DNA of 64,000 nucleotides from Acinetobacter tianfuensis (lineage in GTDB: Bacteria > Pseudomonadota > Gammaproteobacteria > Pseudomonadales > Moraxellaceae), in NCBI RefSeq assembly GCF_003611465.1, contig NZ_RAXV01000008.1, positions 1 to 64,000 on the forward strand. Reading direction: 5' to 3'. Both the position numbers and the translations under genes were made by a program. Position 1 is the first letter of the stretch. Every line of letters starts with the position of its first letter. Shown piece by piece: positions 27,052 to 35,730 of the stretch. The notes under the pieces were generated by a model that saw only the letters and a list, made by a program, of their open reading frames with translations, did no database searches and was not told where the DNA came from.

Positions 27052-27558
27052 ATGTCTTTGGAAATCCCAGAATCATTAGCCAATTTAGAAGCCAATGGCG
27101 GCATCTATGCCGTGTGGATGCTGCTGCAGCACTTAGGTTTAGATGCTGAAATTGATCAGCTTATAAATGTGTGCGGCTACGATGCGGAATATGGCACCAG
27201 CACTTTAGGTTTAGCGATAGGTTTAAAAAAGTTTGGCTATCAGGTTCAATTTCATACTGATGAAGACTTAGAGCCAAGTGAAGAAGATCTAAAGGAATTG
27301 AACACAGCACATCAAATTCAATTGCCAATTTTACCTGCACTGAGTTATGCAGAAATCCAGCAAGCTTTTGAGCAAAAGAAATATGTGATTGTGTATTACG
27401 ACACTTTAGAAGGTGAGGGTAATCACTCGCTGGTGTATGCAATAGATGCCAAGGAGATCAGTTTTTTTGACAGTTTCGAAGTGATGCCCGCTGCTATTTT
27501 TGAACAGCAGCGAACAGTAGAGGGTATCTTTAGACAAGCCATTGTGGTTGATGCATAA
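27052..27558 (+). CDS. Peptidase C39-like protein lacking the catalytic cysteine
   Basis: The 168-residue protein follows the C39 fold order: an N-terminal helix that normally carries the Cys, a second helical part ending in GLAIGLKKFGYQVQFH, and a C-terminal beta part with VIVYYDTLEGEGNHSLVYA and ISFFDSFE. These last segments provide the His and Asp of the family. The position of the nucleophile is occupied by Asn-Gly (EANGGIYAVWMLL), so peptidase activity is unlikely. C39-like domains without Cys act as binding modules in some transporters. There is no signal peptide, so it is probably cytoplasmic. The family call rests on my reading of the pattern. Confidence 0.55.
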   Translation: MSLEIPESLANLEANGGIYAVWMLLQHLGLDAEIDQLINVCGYDAEYGTSTLGLAIGLKKFGYQVQFHTDEDLEPSEEDLKELNTAHQIQLPILPALSYAEIQQAFEQKKYVIVYYDTLEGEGNHSLVYAIDAKEISFFDSFEVMPAAIFEQQRTVEGIFRQAIVVDA

Positions 27559-27579
27559 CACTACATTTAAAGTGTCAAA

Positions 27580-27606
27580 TAAAGCCCATCGTTGATGGGC
27601 TTTACT
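27580..27606. terminator. Bidirectional intrinsic terminator
   Basis: AAAGCCCATC, GTT loop, GATGGGCTTT lie between the convergent C39-like and Sel1-repeat genes; the T-run is better on the minus strand. Confidence 0.8.
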
Positions 27607-27607
27607 T

Positions 27608-28129
27608 TTAGTCTTCTTTTGCTGCGTCTGCTGCTTTGTCAGCCCAGAAATCAGCTTTTTCTTCATCAATATCCACGCCTAAACCATGAGCATAAATGGC
27701 AGATAAATCACGCATGGCCTGATCATCACCCAGTTCAGCTGCCTGCTGTACCAGTTCAATTGATTTCGGAAGGTCTTTTTCAGTCGCATCACCGCGGCGG
27801 TAGTAGCCTGCAAGCTCTAAAATAGCGGCGGCATGTTTACTTTTGCTGGCTTCGGTCAGCCAGTTAAAACCATATTCAAAGTACTTTTTAGATTCTTCAG
27901 GGTCTTCTTCACGTAAATCTTTGGCATATACCGTATAGCCCTCACCCAGCCAGTACATCGCTTCGACATAACCTAGCTGTGCAGAACGTAAAGCCCATTC
28001 TTCAGCCAGCTCAATATCATCTTCATGTTCGCTGAGCATATAGCGTTCAGCCAGTTCAAACTGAGCTTGAGCGTTGCCGGCAGTGGCGCGGTTAATTAGG
28101 GCTTTTGGGGGAGAAATACGCGGGATCAT
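27608..28129 (-). CDS. Sel1/TPR-like repeat protein
   Basis: This 173-residue acidic protein contains three to four helical repeats of Sel1 type: GNAQAQFELAERYML, LGYVEAMYWLGEGYTV, KHAAAILELAGYYRRG and LGDDQAMRDLSAIYAHG. The repeats share the Ala-Leu-Gly spacing of the family. Such repeats mediate protein-protein contact; no specific partner can be named. No signal peptide is visible. The stop codon touches the shared terminator, and a second terminator separates it from the iron operon upstream. Confidence 0.75.
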   Translation of the reverse strand: MIPRISPPKALINRATAGNAQAQFELAERYMLSEHEDDIELAEEWALRSAQLGYVEAMYWLGEGYTVYAKDLREEDPEESKKYFEYGFNWLTEASKSKHAAAILELAGYYRRGDATEKDLPKSIELVQQAAELGDDQAMRDLSAIYAHGLGVDIDEEKADFWADKAADAAKED

Positions 28130-28173
28130 AACTGCATCTCATAAATGATATGCGTAGACTAAAAGGTTTAAGC

Positions 28174-28202
28174 TAAAAAAGCCAATCTGAAGATTGGCTT
28201 TA
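28174..28202 (-). terminator. Terminator of the DUF3649-PepSY-DUF3325 operon
   Basis: On the minus strand AAAGCCAATC, TTCA-type loop, GATTGGCTTTTTT lies about 17 bases after the DUF3325 stop. Confidence 0.85.
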
Positions 28203-28218
28203 TCATGCAGCAGGGGAT

Positions 28219-28557
28219 TTAGATAAGGTGAATGAATCCAGAAATGGCTGCAATGAAGGCAGTCAATGCCGCAATTTTCTTAATTTTTGTCTCTAAATAG
28301 CTTAAACAAAGTCCAGTAAAAAATGCAGCAAAGGTTAAAGCAGCAACCCAATAGCTGACCATGTTGGTAATTGCGCCTGAAAGCAGGCAAATGATTAAGC
28401 TTGTAATCAGCAGCGTCCATCCCTCAATTGCGGCGTATTTTGTTTTAGCAGCATCTAGCTCATGACCAAAAATTTGCTTTTGATGCTTAGACATTGAGCT
28501 GGCAAGCGCAAAGAAACCTAAGCTTGAAATAGACCAAATCAGGATAAAGAAAATCAT
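28219..28557 (-). CDS. DUF3325-family small membrane protein
   Basis: This 112-residue protein has three or four hydrophobic helices (about 3-20, 46-64, 68-86, 96-112) separated by short polar loops; SSMSKHQKQIFGHEL follows the first helix, as in DUF3325. It starts four bases inside the end of the PepSY gene (ATGA overlap), indicating translational coupling. DUF3325 genes are usually last in operons with DUF3649 and PepSY proteins linked to siderophore or iron acquisition. Individual function is unknown. Confidence 0.75.
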   Translation of the reverse strand: MIFFILIWSISSLGFFALASSMSKHQKQIFGHELDAAKTKYAAIEGWTLLITSLIICLLSGAITNMVSYWVAALTFAAFFTGLCLSYLETKIKKIAALTAFIAAISGFIHLI

Positions 28558-30239
28558 GCTGATGCCTCTTGATTTGCTGCAGCTTTTACTTTTTTGGGAG
28601 GCAAGCCTTTATGGTTTTTGACTTTGTAAAATGAGTAGGCAAATAAAGCAGCCAATACCCACATGGCTAAGTCAAAAGAAGCAATCATCCATTGGCCATG
28701 CGCCATAGTATGCCAAAGCGGTTGGCCGCCGGTCATAAAGTTAATGATTGGCAATAGTGCAAAAATCACTGCTGCAAAAACCAGAAGCTCTAGCCAAGCT
28801 TGGCGGTGTGTACGGAAAATGGCATAAACCAAAGTCAGCACCCAAACGATAAAGAATGTACGGATTTCCCAGTTTAAACGCATTTCCATTTCTGCTGGGA
28901 TAAAGCGGTTGGCATAAAAATATGCAGCGCAGGCAATAGGCAAGCCAATAATGGCTGCAATATTGGTTGCTTCAATTGTACGGTAACCGAAAGATTTGCA
29001 GCCTTGTTTTTGCTGCTGCGGCGCACGTTTCACACACCATAGAATTAGGCCTGTTGCGATCATCAGCGTACCGATAATGCCTGAAAGGAATAGTAGCCAG
29101 CGAAGGGCAAGGTCAACACCGCGAGCTTCATGCAGTGTAGTGACCACATTGTAAATACCCATCGGTACAGATGGATTTTTTAAGCCTGAGCTGTCATCTG
29201 TGGTATTTTTACCAGTCACGCCATCAAACTGCAGGTTCGCGTAAATATTGCGAAAAGCAACGCTTTCACCATACAAAGCGCGCAACTCAACCTGAGCCTG
29301 AGCCGTATTTGGCGCAATAATGCTGACGGTGCTGATCGGATTGGTTTTCCATTCTAATTGTGCATGTTCAATCATGGGTTTTAAGTCAGCCAAAGGTGCA
29401 GGCTGCGCTTCTGATTTTTTACGCTTTCTGTCTCCTTGCGCTTGCTGCCCTTCATGATTTGAACGTTCAGCGCGAGGCATATTTTCAGATGCATTGTTTT
29501 GTACCAGTGCACGGTTTTGTTCTTGCAGGAATGCGCCGCGGTTTGGATAGACCTTTTCAATTCCCCATGGCATGATGGTAAACAGCAGAAGCAGCAAACC
29601 GCTGAAAGTAATCATAATATGGAAAGGCAAGGCAAAAACAGCAGTTGCATTGTGAGCATCTAGCCATGAGCGCTGACCTTTACCTGAGCGGAAAGTAAAG
29701 AAATCTTTGAAGATTTTTTTATGCGTAATGATGCCGCTGATAATTGCAACAAGCATGAATAGTGTTGCAATCCCCACAATCCAGCGTGCCCAAATACGAG
29801 GCATGCCATATAGATCGAAATGAAAGCGGTACAAGAAATTGCCGCCGCGTGTCTCACGGGCTTCAAGCATTTCTCCAGTCGCGCTGTCGATGGTGATGCG
29901 TTTTCCGCCGCGGCGGGCGCGCGGATCTTCACCTTGTTCACGAATAGTCAGCTGTGTTGTATTTTGCCTTGAATTCGGCAGCTGAATGCTCCAGCTTCCT
30001 GCGTTTGGGTGGTTAGCCTGCAAATAATTCAGTGCAACTTGCGTTTGCTGAATTTGAGAAGAATGGGGAATAGATTGATGGTATTCGGGTTTCATCCACG
30101 TGGTGATTTCATTTTGGAAGAAGCTGAGCGTACCTGTCAGGAAAATGGCATACAGCAGCCAGCCTAAAATTAAGCTAGACCATGTATGCAGCCAAGACAT
30201 GGATTGGCGCGGCCCTTCCGCTTTAGCATCTGGACGCAT
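28554..30239 (-). CDS. PepSY-associated transmembrane protein (putative iron reductase-type)
   Basis: This 561-residue protein has an N-terminal helix (SSLILGWLLYAIFLTGTLSFF), a large periplasmic section with a PepSY-like segment, and further helices near 150-175, 195-225 and 355-540. SWLHTWSSLILGWLL and HLHTG-like HFDLYGMPRIWARWIVG match the PepSY_TM family. Such proteins occur with TonB-dependent siderophore receptors and some act as ferric-siderophore reductases. A low-complexity, charged insertion (about residues 250-280) is variable. It lies one base after DUF3649 and overlaps DUF3325; Fur-like boxes lie upstream of the operon. Confidence 0.82.
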   Translation of the reverse strand: MRPDAKAEGPRQSMSWLHTWSSLILGWLLYAIFLTGTLSFFQNEITTWMKPEYHQSIPHSSQIQQTQVALNYLQANHPNAGSWSIQLPNSRQNTTQLTIREQGEDPRARRGGKRITIDSATGEMLEARETRGGNFLYRFHFDLYGMPRIWARWIVGIATLFMLVAIISGIITHKKIFKDFFTFRSGKGQRSWLDAHNATAVFALPFHIMITFSGLLLLLFTIMPWGIEKVYPNRGAFLQEQNRALVQNNASENMPRAERSNHEGQQAQGDRKRKKSEAQPAPLADLKPMIEHAQLEWKTNPISTVSIIAPNTAQAQVELRALYGESVAFRNIYANLQFDGVTGKNTTDDSSGLKNPSVPMGIYNVVTTLHEARGVDLALRWLLFLSGIIGTLMIATGLILWCVKRAPQQQKQGCKSFGYRTIEATNIAAIIGLPIACAAYFYANRFIPAEMEMRLNWEIRTFFIVWVLTLVYAIFRTHRQAWLELLVFAAVIFALLPIINFMTGGQPLWHTMAHGQWMIASFDLAMWVLAALFAYSFYKVKNHKGLPPKKVKAAANQEASA

Positions 30240-30240
30240 A

Positions 30241-30594
30241 TCAGTTTCCTAAAAATGTACAGAAAATAAATAGTGCAAGGACAGGCAATAAAATACCTAA
30301 GCTTGCTTTTAAGGTTTTATTCACCATAAACACCCAAATGAATGCACCAGTCCAGACCGTAAATGCAATCAACGTTGCGGCCATTGCTGCGCTGCCGCGC
30401 TGTTCTGCAAAAACTTGGGTAATCGTAACGGCGCTCAAGTACGCTAATGCGTAACCGCCAATCAATGCTAAGGCAAAGCGGTAAAGGATCATCAGGCGGT
30501 AAGCGAGCAAAGAAGCTTCGGTTTTAGTCTTTTTTCTCACCTGTGCTGTTTTTGGGGCGAGCTCCGCTGAGACTTCGATTTGTGAGCTGGTCAT
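30241..30594 (-). CDS. DUF3649-family membrane protein
   Basis: This protein of about 117 residues has a polar N-terminus and three hydrophobic helices. The second contains LIGGYALAYLSAVTITQVF, the family hallmark, and the end is LLPVLALFIFCTFLGN. It is first in the operon. The ATG at 30594 has only a weak ribosome-binding site; an in-frame TTG at 30633 would add 13 residues and lies inside a Fur-like box, so the shorter form is preferred. It presumably cooperates with the PepSY protein in iron handling, from family context. Confidence 0.72.
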   Translation of the reverse strand: MTSSQIEVSAELAPKTAQVRKKTKTEASLLAYRLMILYRFALALIGGYALAYLSAVTITQVFAEQRGSAAMAATLIAFTVWTGAFIWVFMVNKTLKASLGILLPVLALFIFCTFLGN

Positions 30595-30629
30595 AATGAA
30601 GAACTTAAATGGGTGGATGTTATGATTTT

Positions 30630-30648
30630 GCAAATGATAACAATTTAC
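30630..30648 (-). promoter_or_regulatory. Putative Fur box (proximal) of the DUF3649 operon
   Basis: The minus strand sequence GTAAATTGTTATCATTTGC matches the 19-bp Fur consensus at 12 positions, including the TATCATT core. It lies about 36 bases upstream of the DUF3649 ATG. Confidence 0.5.
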
Positions 30649-30736
30649 ATTTAGATTTTAAATAGCGAATGGATTTAAAACTTCTTTTTGTTTATGGCTT
30701 TATGCAAATAATTTTTTGAAAAAATGGTGTTATGTC

Positions 30737-30755
30737 GAAATATATAATCATTATT
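30737..30755. promoter_or_regulatory. Putative Fur box (distal) of the DUF3649 operon
   Basis: GAAATATATAATCATTATT matches the 19-bp Fur consensus at 14 positions with an intact ATAATCATTAT core, about 145 bases upstream of the operon start. AT-richness raises the chance of a random match. Confidence 0.45.
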
Positions 30756-30835
30756 TTTAAAAGGGCGATTGGTTTATAGTGTATTGCAGATCATTGAAGT
30801 ATAGAAAAAATGATATTTGAGCATTTTACGAAGCC

Positions 30836-30869
30836 AAAAAAAACAGCAGCCGAAGCTGCTGTTTTTTTT
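30836..30869 (-). terminator. Terminator of the Tim44-like gene
   Basis: AACAGCAGC, CGAA loop, GCTGCTGTT with A- and T-runs on both sides, directly after the stop codon. Confidence 0.9.
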
Positions 30870-30879
30870 GTATAGAGTC

Positions 30880-31881
30880 TTAACTTTCTTGCTGAATGCC
30901 GGCAACTTTCCAATCATCATTAGAGCCGGCAGGCTTAACAAAGTGCCAGATTTCTGCAAATGGCTGCGGCAGGCTGTTTAAGTCTTCGCTTACAGTACCT
31001 GTGAAGCGCACGCTTACAATGTACTGGCCATTTTCAGATGCAGAGTCTGCAACCATTGCATTGAGATTAGAGAACTCAGCTACGTCCTGATCTTGATTCG
31101 CCATGATGTCGTTATACATAGACTGGTAAAGATCAGCAGTTAAATAGCGTTCAATTTCAGCAATGTTGCTTGCAGAGTTCATTGACTGAATATGGTTAAA
31201 ACGCTGACGCGCAACACGTAAGAATGCAGCAGGTTCTGTACCGTCCGGCAGCTGGCTGCCAGAATTTGTATAAGCGCCGCCAGCTAGTGGAGCGTTATTT
31301 GCAGGAGCAGAACCGAACGGACCATTGTTTGCGCTTTGGCCGCCCACACTCTGACCAAAAATATTGGTATTGTCGCCAGCGCGCGGAGCAGCAGTTTGCT
31401 GACCAAATGGCGCGCTGTTAGGCGCACCATTGTTTGGAGCATACGGGTTGCTAGCCGTTAGTTTTTTTTTTGCGCCCATCTTGCGGAAAATAAAGAAGGC
31501 AACAGCAGCAGCAAGAAGAATCCAGATCCAGCTTGGGATACCGCCTTTTTCCTCTTGTTCAGCCTGTGCTTGTGCTTGGCTTGCAGAATTGTCATCTGCT
31601 AAAGCATTGGCAGCAACTGCGCCAATTGCAGCGCCGGCAACACCAGCGGCTACCATACCGCCTACACCTGGACCAGACTTCGCTGGGGCAGTTGCAGGAG
31701 CAGCAGGCTGCTGTGCTGGAGTCGCTTGACGAGGCTGCTGGTAAGATTGTGTTGGAGCAGCTTGACGAGACATGCCGTGGCTTTTACCGCCGCCCGCACG
31801 TTTTGCTTCAGCTGCTAAAGGCGCTACTAATAAAGCAGCTGTTAAAAAACCAGCAATCAAACCGCGCTGTCGAACTTCCAT
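30880..31881 (-). CDS. Tim44-like domain protein
   Basis: This 333-residue protein begins with a signal peptide (about 1-27). It continues with a long Ala/Gln/Pro-rich stretch, a glycine/alanine-rich hydrophobic stretch (about 70-95), a transmembrane helix near 118-137 (WIWILLAAAVAFFIF) followed by KKK, another low-complexity part, and a C-terminal Tim44-like domain (about 205-330). The last shows FLRVARQRFNHIQSMN and IWHFVKPAGSNDDWKVAGIQ. Bacterial relatives are membrane proteins of unclear role, possibly in transport or envelope maintenance. The final GIQQES end is common in the group. It follows radA on the same strand without a visible terminator. Confidence 0.82.
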   Translation of the reverse strand: MEVRQRGLIAGFLTAALLVAPLAAEAKRAGGGKSHGMSRQAAPTQSYQQPRQATPAQQPAAPATAPAKSGPGVGGMVAAGVAGAAIGAVAANALADDNSASQAQAQAEQEEKGGIPSWIWILLAAAVAFFIFRKMGAKKKLTASNPYAPNNGAPNSAPFGQQTAAPRAGDNTNIFGQSVGGQSANNGPFGSAPANNAPLAGGAYTNSGSQLPDGTEPAAFLRVARQRFNHIQSMNSASNIAEIERYLTADLYQSMYNDIMANQDQDVAEFSNLNAMVADSASENGQYIVSVRFTGTVSEDLNSLPQPFAEIWHFVKPAGSNDDWKVAGIQQES

Positions 31882-31997
31882 TGAGTTTTCCTGTATGAAT
31901 AAAGAAATAGTCTAGACTTATTTATGCAGTCATTCCGTTAAAATTTCAATATCTAATTGGTATTTTCATTAAAAAATATCTAAAATTTTGTTGAAAA

Positions 31998-33386
31998 TTA
32001 GGTCAGTTCATCACTTAGGCTCATGGCTTCGCTTAAAGCCTCATGCAGGCGCGCAACGGAAATAATTGTGACACCGTCAATCGGTTTCTGCGGTGCATTG
32101 CCTCGCGGCAAAATAATATATTTAAAGCCATGCTTAATGGCTTCTTTTAAGCGCTCCTGACCATTTGGAACTGGGCGGATTTCACCAGAAAGCCCGACTT
32201 CACCAAAAACTGCCAGCTGCTGCGGCAAGGCTTTGCCGCGGATACTGGATGCGCAGGCAAGAAGTACGGCTAAGTCGGAACCTGTTTCAGTAATCTTTAA
32301 GCCGCCGACAATATTGACATAGACGTCTTGCCCTGAAGTTTGTACACCGCCATGACGGTGCATCACCGCCAACAGCATATTTAAACGGTTTTGCTCTAAA
32401 CCTAGTGCAACACGTCTAGGCTGACCGTGCGCATCATCGACTAAGGCTTGAACTTCGACCAGCAGCGGGCGTGTGCCTTCGCGGCTGATCATCACGATTG
32501 AGCCAGGAATGGCTTCATCATAGCGGCTAAGGAAAATTGCAGAAGGATTGGCAACTTCGCGCAGCCCCTTATCCGTCATGCCGAATACGCCTAATTCATT
32601 GACAGCGCCAAAACGGTTTTTAACGGCGCGAATCATGCGGTAGCGTGAGTCAGACTGACCTTCAAAATACAGCACGCAGTCCACCATGTGTTCTAAAACG
32701 CGTGGTCCGGCTAAAGCGCCTTCTTTGGTCACATGACCCACGATAAACAGTGCTGTGCCGCTGTTTTTGGCAAAGCGGGTCAGCAAGGCCGCCGATTCAC
32801 GGATTTGTGATACACCGCCCGGTGCAGATTGTAAGGTTTCGGTATAAATGGTTTGAATGGAGTCAATAATGGCAACAGCAGGGCGTTCTTGTGCCAGCAC
32901 TTCACAAATGCGCTCGACGCATGTTTCTGCCATGACTTTGAGCTGATCCGTAGGCAAGTCTAAACGGTTGGCACGTAAAGCCACTTGAGAAAGTGATTCC
33001 TCGCCAGTGATATAGAGGGCAGAACTTTGTGCTGTTGCCATATGTGTTGCGGTCTGCAGTAAAATGGTCGATTTACCAATGCCAGGGTCGCCGCCAATCA
33101 AGACGACAGAACCTGTTACCAAACCGCTGCCCAGTACGCGGTCAAACTCTCCAATTCCAGTCTGCAGACGTGTTTCAGTTGAAACGGAGACTTGATTTAA
33201 CGTGGTAATAGCTGCGGCTTGACCTGCATAGCCGCCAGTTTTGGGCTGTGCGCGATGTGTAACGGCAGGTGCGATCGTGACTTCTAATAAACTGTTCCAT
33301 TCACCGCACTCAGAGCATTGGCCAGCCCATTTGGAATGATCCGTACCGCATTGCTCACAGCGGTATACACTTTTTGCTTTAGCCAT
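31998..33386 (-). CDS. radA: DNA repair protein RadA
   Basis: RadA is a hexameric helicase-like ATPase that drives branch migration in recombinational repair and natural transformation. The 462-residue protein has an N-terminal C4 zinc finger (cysteines at about 10, 13, 24 and 27). The Walker A GGDPGIGKST is at 98-107, Walker B is in VAIIDSIQT, and the RadA-specific VKNRFGAVNE lies near residue 265. A C-terminal Lon-like domain (DVYVNIVGGLKI, AVFGEVGLSGEIRPV) completes it. This is the full, expected layout. Confidence 0.96.
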   Translation of the reverse strand: MAKAKSVYRCEQCGTDHSKWAGQCSECGEWNSLLEVTIAPAVTHRAQPKTGGYAGQAAAITTLNQVSVSTETRLQTGIGEFDRVLGSGLVTGSVVLIGGDPGIGKSTILLQTATHMATAQSSALYITGEESLSQVALRANRLDLPTDQLKVMAETCVERICEVLAQERPAVAIIDSIQTIYTETLQSAPGGVSQIRESAALLTRFAKNSGTALFIVGHVTKEGALAGPRVLEHMVDCVLYFEGQSDSRYRMIRAVKNRFGAVNELGVFGMTDKGLREVANPSAIFLSRYDEAIPGSIVMISREGTRPLLVEVQALVDDAHGQPRRVALGLEQNRLNMLLAVMHRHGGVQTSGQDVYVNIVGGLKITETGSDLAVLLACASSIRGKALPQQLAVFGEVGLSGEIRPVPNGQERLKEAIKHGFKYIILPRGNAPQKPIDGVTIISVARLHEALSEAMSLSDELT

Positions 33387-33569
33387 ATGAAAAAAGACAT
33401 TGTTCGAAAATGTTTCAAAGCATAGCGGTGATTGCGCTATGAAACCAAGTGTTTGCGGTAAAAATGTTGATTTAGGCTGACAGATTATGTCGTTTAAACA
33501 GATGTGAATGCTTATCTTGGAAAATGCAGGCTATAATGCCGTGCAGACTTTTTAAAATGGATAAAGCTG

Positions 33570-33992
33570 ATGCCGTTACTTATTGATCATATTGATGCGA
33601 TTGCACGTGAAAAAAAACGGGATGTGCTTTTTGTACATTTTGAAAATTATGTGGAAGATAAAGATCTAGAAGATAATGCGCGCGAAACATTAATGGCGTG
33701 GCTGGATGAAAACGGCATTGCTTATATGCCGTGCATGGGGCTTGAAGATGACGAGATCATTAACAGCTATTTAGGTGACCTGTATATTGATTTGCCATTT
33801 GATGAAGACAATCCGTCGTATCAAATTTTAAGTGATCATTTAGAAGATGAAGAAGGCAATATGAAAATTGAAGATGTGTATTTCTATGTATTAAGCCTAG
33901 AAGTTGCATTGGAAATTGAAGCTGAACGTAAGGCAGCGCAAACTTTTAATGATCAGAACGAGGCTCCCTTTGATGCAGGCCGTCTAAGTTAA
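33570..33992 (+). CDS. Conserved hypothetical acidic protein
   Basis: This 140-residue soluble protein is strongly acidic, with an alpha/beta look: a predicted beta strand (DVLFVHFENYV), an acidic helix, CMGLEDDEIINSYLGDLYIDLPF, and a last helix (YVLSLEVALEIEAERKAAQ). I do not recognise a named family. It has no signal peptide or transmembrane segment. It is divergent from radA, transcribed alone and followed by a shared terminator. It starts at ATG 33570 with a weak ribosome-binding site. Codon use and composition match neighbouring core genes, so it looks ancestral rather than acquired. Confidence 0.75.
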   Translation: MPLLIDHIDAIAREKKRDVLFVHFENYVEDKDLEDNARETLMAWLDENGIAYMPCMGLEDDEIINSYLGDLYIDLPFDEDNPSYQILSDHLEDEEGNMKIEDVYFYVLSLEVALEIEAERKAAQTFNDQNEAPFDAGRLS

Positions 33993-34006
33993 GTTTTTGC
34001 CAATAT

Positions 34007-34036
34007 AAAAAAGCCGCTCGAATCAGCGGCTTTTTT
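34007..34036. terminator. Bidirectional intrinsic terminator
   Basis: A-run, GCCGCT, CGAATC loop, AGCGGC and T-run between convergent genes. Confidence 0.92.
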
Positions 34037-34055
34037 TGATATGTGTAAGATGGTT

Positions 34056-35411
34056 TTAGTACAGTTCACCTGACTTGCGGCGCTCAATAAAGTCTTTAGA
34101 CTCTTTCACAATAATGCCCGAAAGCAATAAAAGCGCGATACAGTTTGGTGCAGCCATTAAGCCGTTGAAGGTATCGGCAAATAACCAAACCAAATCTAAA
34201 GTCACGACACAGCCTACAAAAACTGACGCAATGTAGATTAAGCGGTAAAGTAAAATTGATTTGTCGCCAAACAGGTATGTGCAGCATTTCTCGCCGTAAT
34301 AGCTCCAGCCTAAAATGGTAGAATAAGCGAAGAAAATAATGCCAAAAGTGACTACCCAGCCGCCATAGCCCGGAAGCAATTTATCAAATACGCTGATGGT
34401 CAATACAGCGCCAGTATGATCACCAAATGAATTGCCTGCCATGATGAAGCCCATCACCAGCACAATACCTGTAATTGAACAGACAATAATCGTGTCTAAA
34501 AATGTACCTGTCATCGAGACCAAACCTTGGCGGGCAGGGTGGTCTGTTTGAGCTGCCGCTGCTGCAATAGGTGCAGACCCCATACCTGCTTCATTTGAGA
34601 ATACGCCGCGGGCTACACCGTAACGGATAGCTGCGCCAATTGCGCCGCCTGCTGCTGCTTCACCCGTAAAAGCATAAGTAAAGATCATTTTTAATGCAGG
34701 AATAACCAGTTCTAAGTTATTTAAAATAATCACCAAACCGCCAAGTACATAGCCTATCGCCATGATTGGCACAATGACGGATGATGCTTTAGAAATAGAT
34801 TTAATGCCGCCTAAGATAACCAGTGCAGAAAAGCCGGTAATCACAATCGCGGTGATCAGTGTGCTGACACCTAGACTGTTTTCTACCGCTAGCGCAACGG
34901 TGTTGGATTGAACAGAGCTGCCAATGCCGAAGGATGCTAATGTGCCGAATAGTGCGAATAGAACAGCAAGCCATTTCCATTTAGCGCCAAGGCCGCGCTC
35001 GATATAATACATTGGGCCGCCAGACATCTCGCCTTTTTCATTTTTAACACGGAATTTGACTGCAAGTACGCCTTCGCCGTATTTTGTCGCCATGCCGAAT
35101 AGCGCTGTGATCCACATCCAGAAGACTGCGCCTGGGCCGCCTAGAACGCAGGCGGTTGCTACACCTGCAATGTTGCCTGTACCAATGGTGGCAGAAAGTG
35201 CAGTCATGAGCGCTGCAAATTGTGAAATATCGCCTTCGTGTTTTTTAGGGTGTTTGCCAAAGACTTGTTTGAAAGCCAATGGCAGCATGCGGAATTGCCA
35301 AAAGAGCAGGCGGAGGGTGAGGAATACGCCTGTACCCACGATGAGTACGAGCATGTAAGGTCCCCAGACTAAGCCGCTGAGTGTTTCCATGAGTTTTTGT
35401 AGGTCTTGCAT
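34056..35411 (-). CDS. Sodium:alanine/glycine symporter (AgcS family)
   Basis: This 451-residue protein with about ten transmembrane helices imports alanine and/or glycine with sodium. Family signatures include ALMTALSATIGTGNIAGVATA near residue 70 and GGPGAVFWMWITALFGMATKY. The segment GVARGVFSNEAGMGSAPIAAA follows, and it ends with VKESKDFIERRKSGELY. It is divergent from cycA, another transporter for small neutral amino acids, suggesting a common theme of alanine/glycine uptake, perhaps with shared regulation in the 319-base spacer. I see no glycine riboswitch. Confidence 0.92.
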   Translation of the reverse strand: MQDLQKLMETLSGLVWGPYMLVLIVGTGVFLTLRLLFWQFRMLPLAFKQVFGKHPKKHEGDISQFAALMTALSATIGTGNIAGVATACVLGGPGAVFWMWITALFGMATKYGEGVLAVKFRVKNEKGEMSGGPMYYIERGLGAKWKWLAVLFALFGTLASFGIGSSVQSNTVALAVENSLGVSTLITAIVITGFSALVILGGIKSISKASSVIVPIMAIGYVLGGLVIILNNLELVIPALKMIFTYAFTGEAAAGGAIGAAIRYGVARGVFSNEAGMGSAPIAAAAAQTDHPARQGLVSMTGTFLDTIIVCSITGIVLVMGFIMAGNSFGDHTGAVLTISVFDKLLPGYGGWVVTFGIIFFAYSTILGWSYYGEKCCTYLFGDKSILLYRLIYIASVFVGCVVTLDLVWLFADTFNGLMAAPNCIALLLLSGIIVKESKDFIERRKSGELY

Positions 35412-35730
35412 CGTATCTCTTCTTATATGTCCAAATTATGTTTTATGATCTTGAACCTAGCAAGCGTTGTGCCATGTGTTCGCAAATCCCTGCGTAGACG
35501 TGTTTTTTTATGTGATAAGTACTTTTTTTGGCTTTTATTAATTCGTTTGCTTTCAAGCATAGATTAAAAAGCACAGTTCTTTTTTAATTGATATTCAAAA
35601 ATTTGTATATAAGAAAAATAAATTAATTTTAAGACTTAAGGAGGAAATACAGATCATGGCAATATTTTTTTGTATTTTATAAACCATTTCAGTTAATTTG
35701 TGCCGATTGGACACTGAAGTTGAATTAAGA
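35412..35730. other. Divergent intergenic region between agcS-type gene and cycA
   Basis: This AT-rich spacer holds both promoters. On the plus strand a perfect Shine-Dalgarno (AAGGAGG, 35638-35644) precedes a nine-codon open frame at 35656-35682 rather than cycA itself. No riboswitch fold or strong operator palindrome was recognised. Confidence 0.6.
35656..35682 (+). CDS. Possible eight-residue leader peptide (uORF) of cycA
   Basis: ATG at 35656 reads Met-Ala-Ile-Phe-Phe-Cys-Ile-Leu and stops at TAA. AAGGAGG ends 11 bases upstream, far better than anything before the cycA ATG. It is in the same frame as cycA, 25 codons ahead, so a lost start or translational control are both possible. No protein evidence exists. 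Confidence 0.35.
   Translation: MAIFFCIL

Noticed and set aside
35412-35655. Glycine riboswitch upstream of the alanine/glycine symporter
   Set aside because: The conserved glycine-aptamer blocks are not present on either strand of the spacer.
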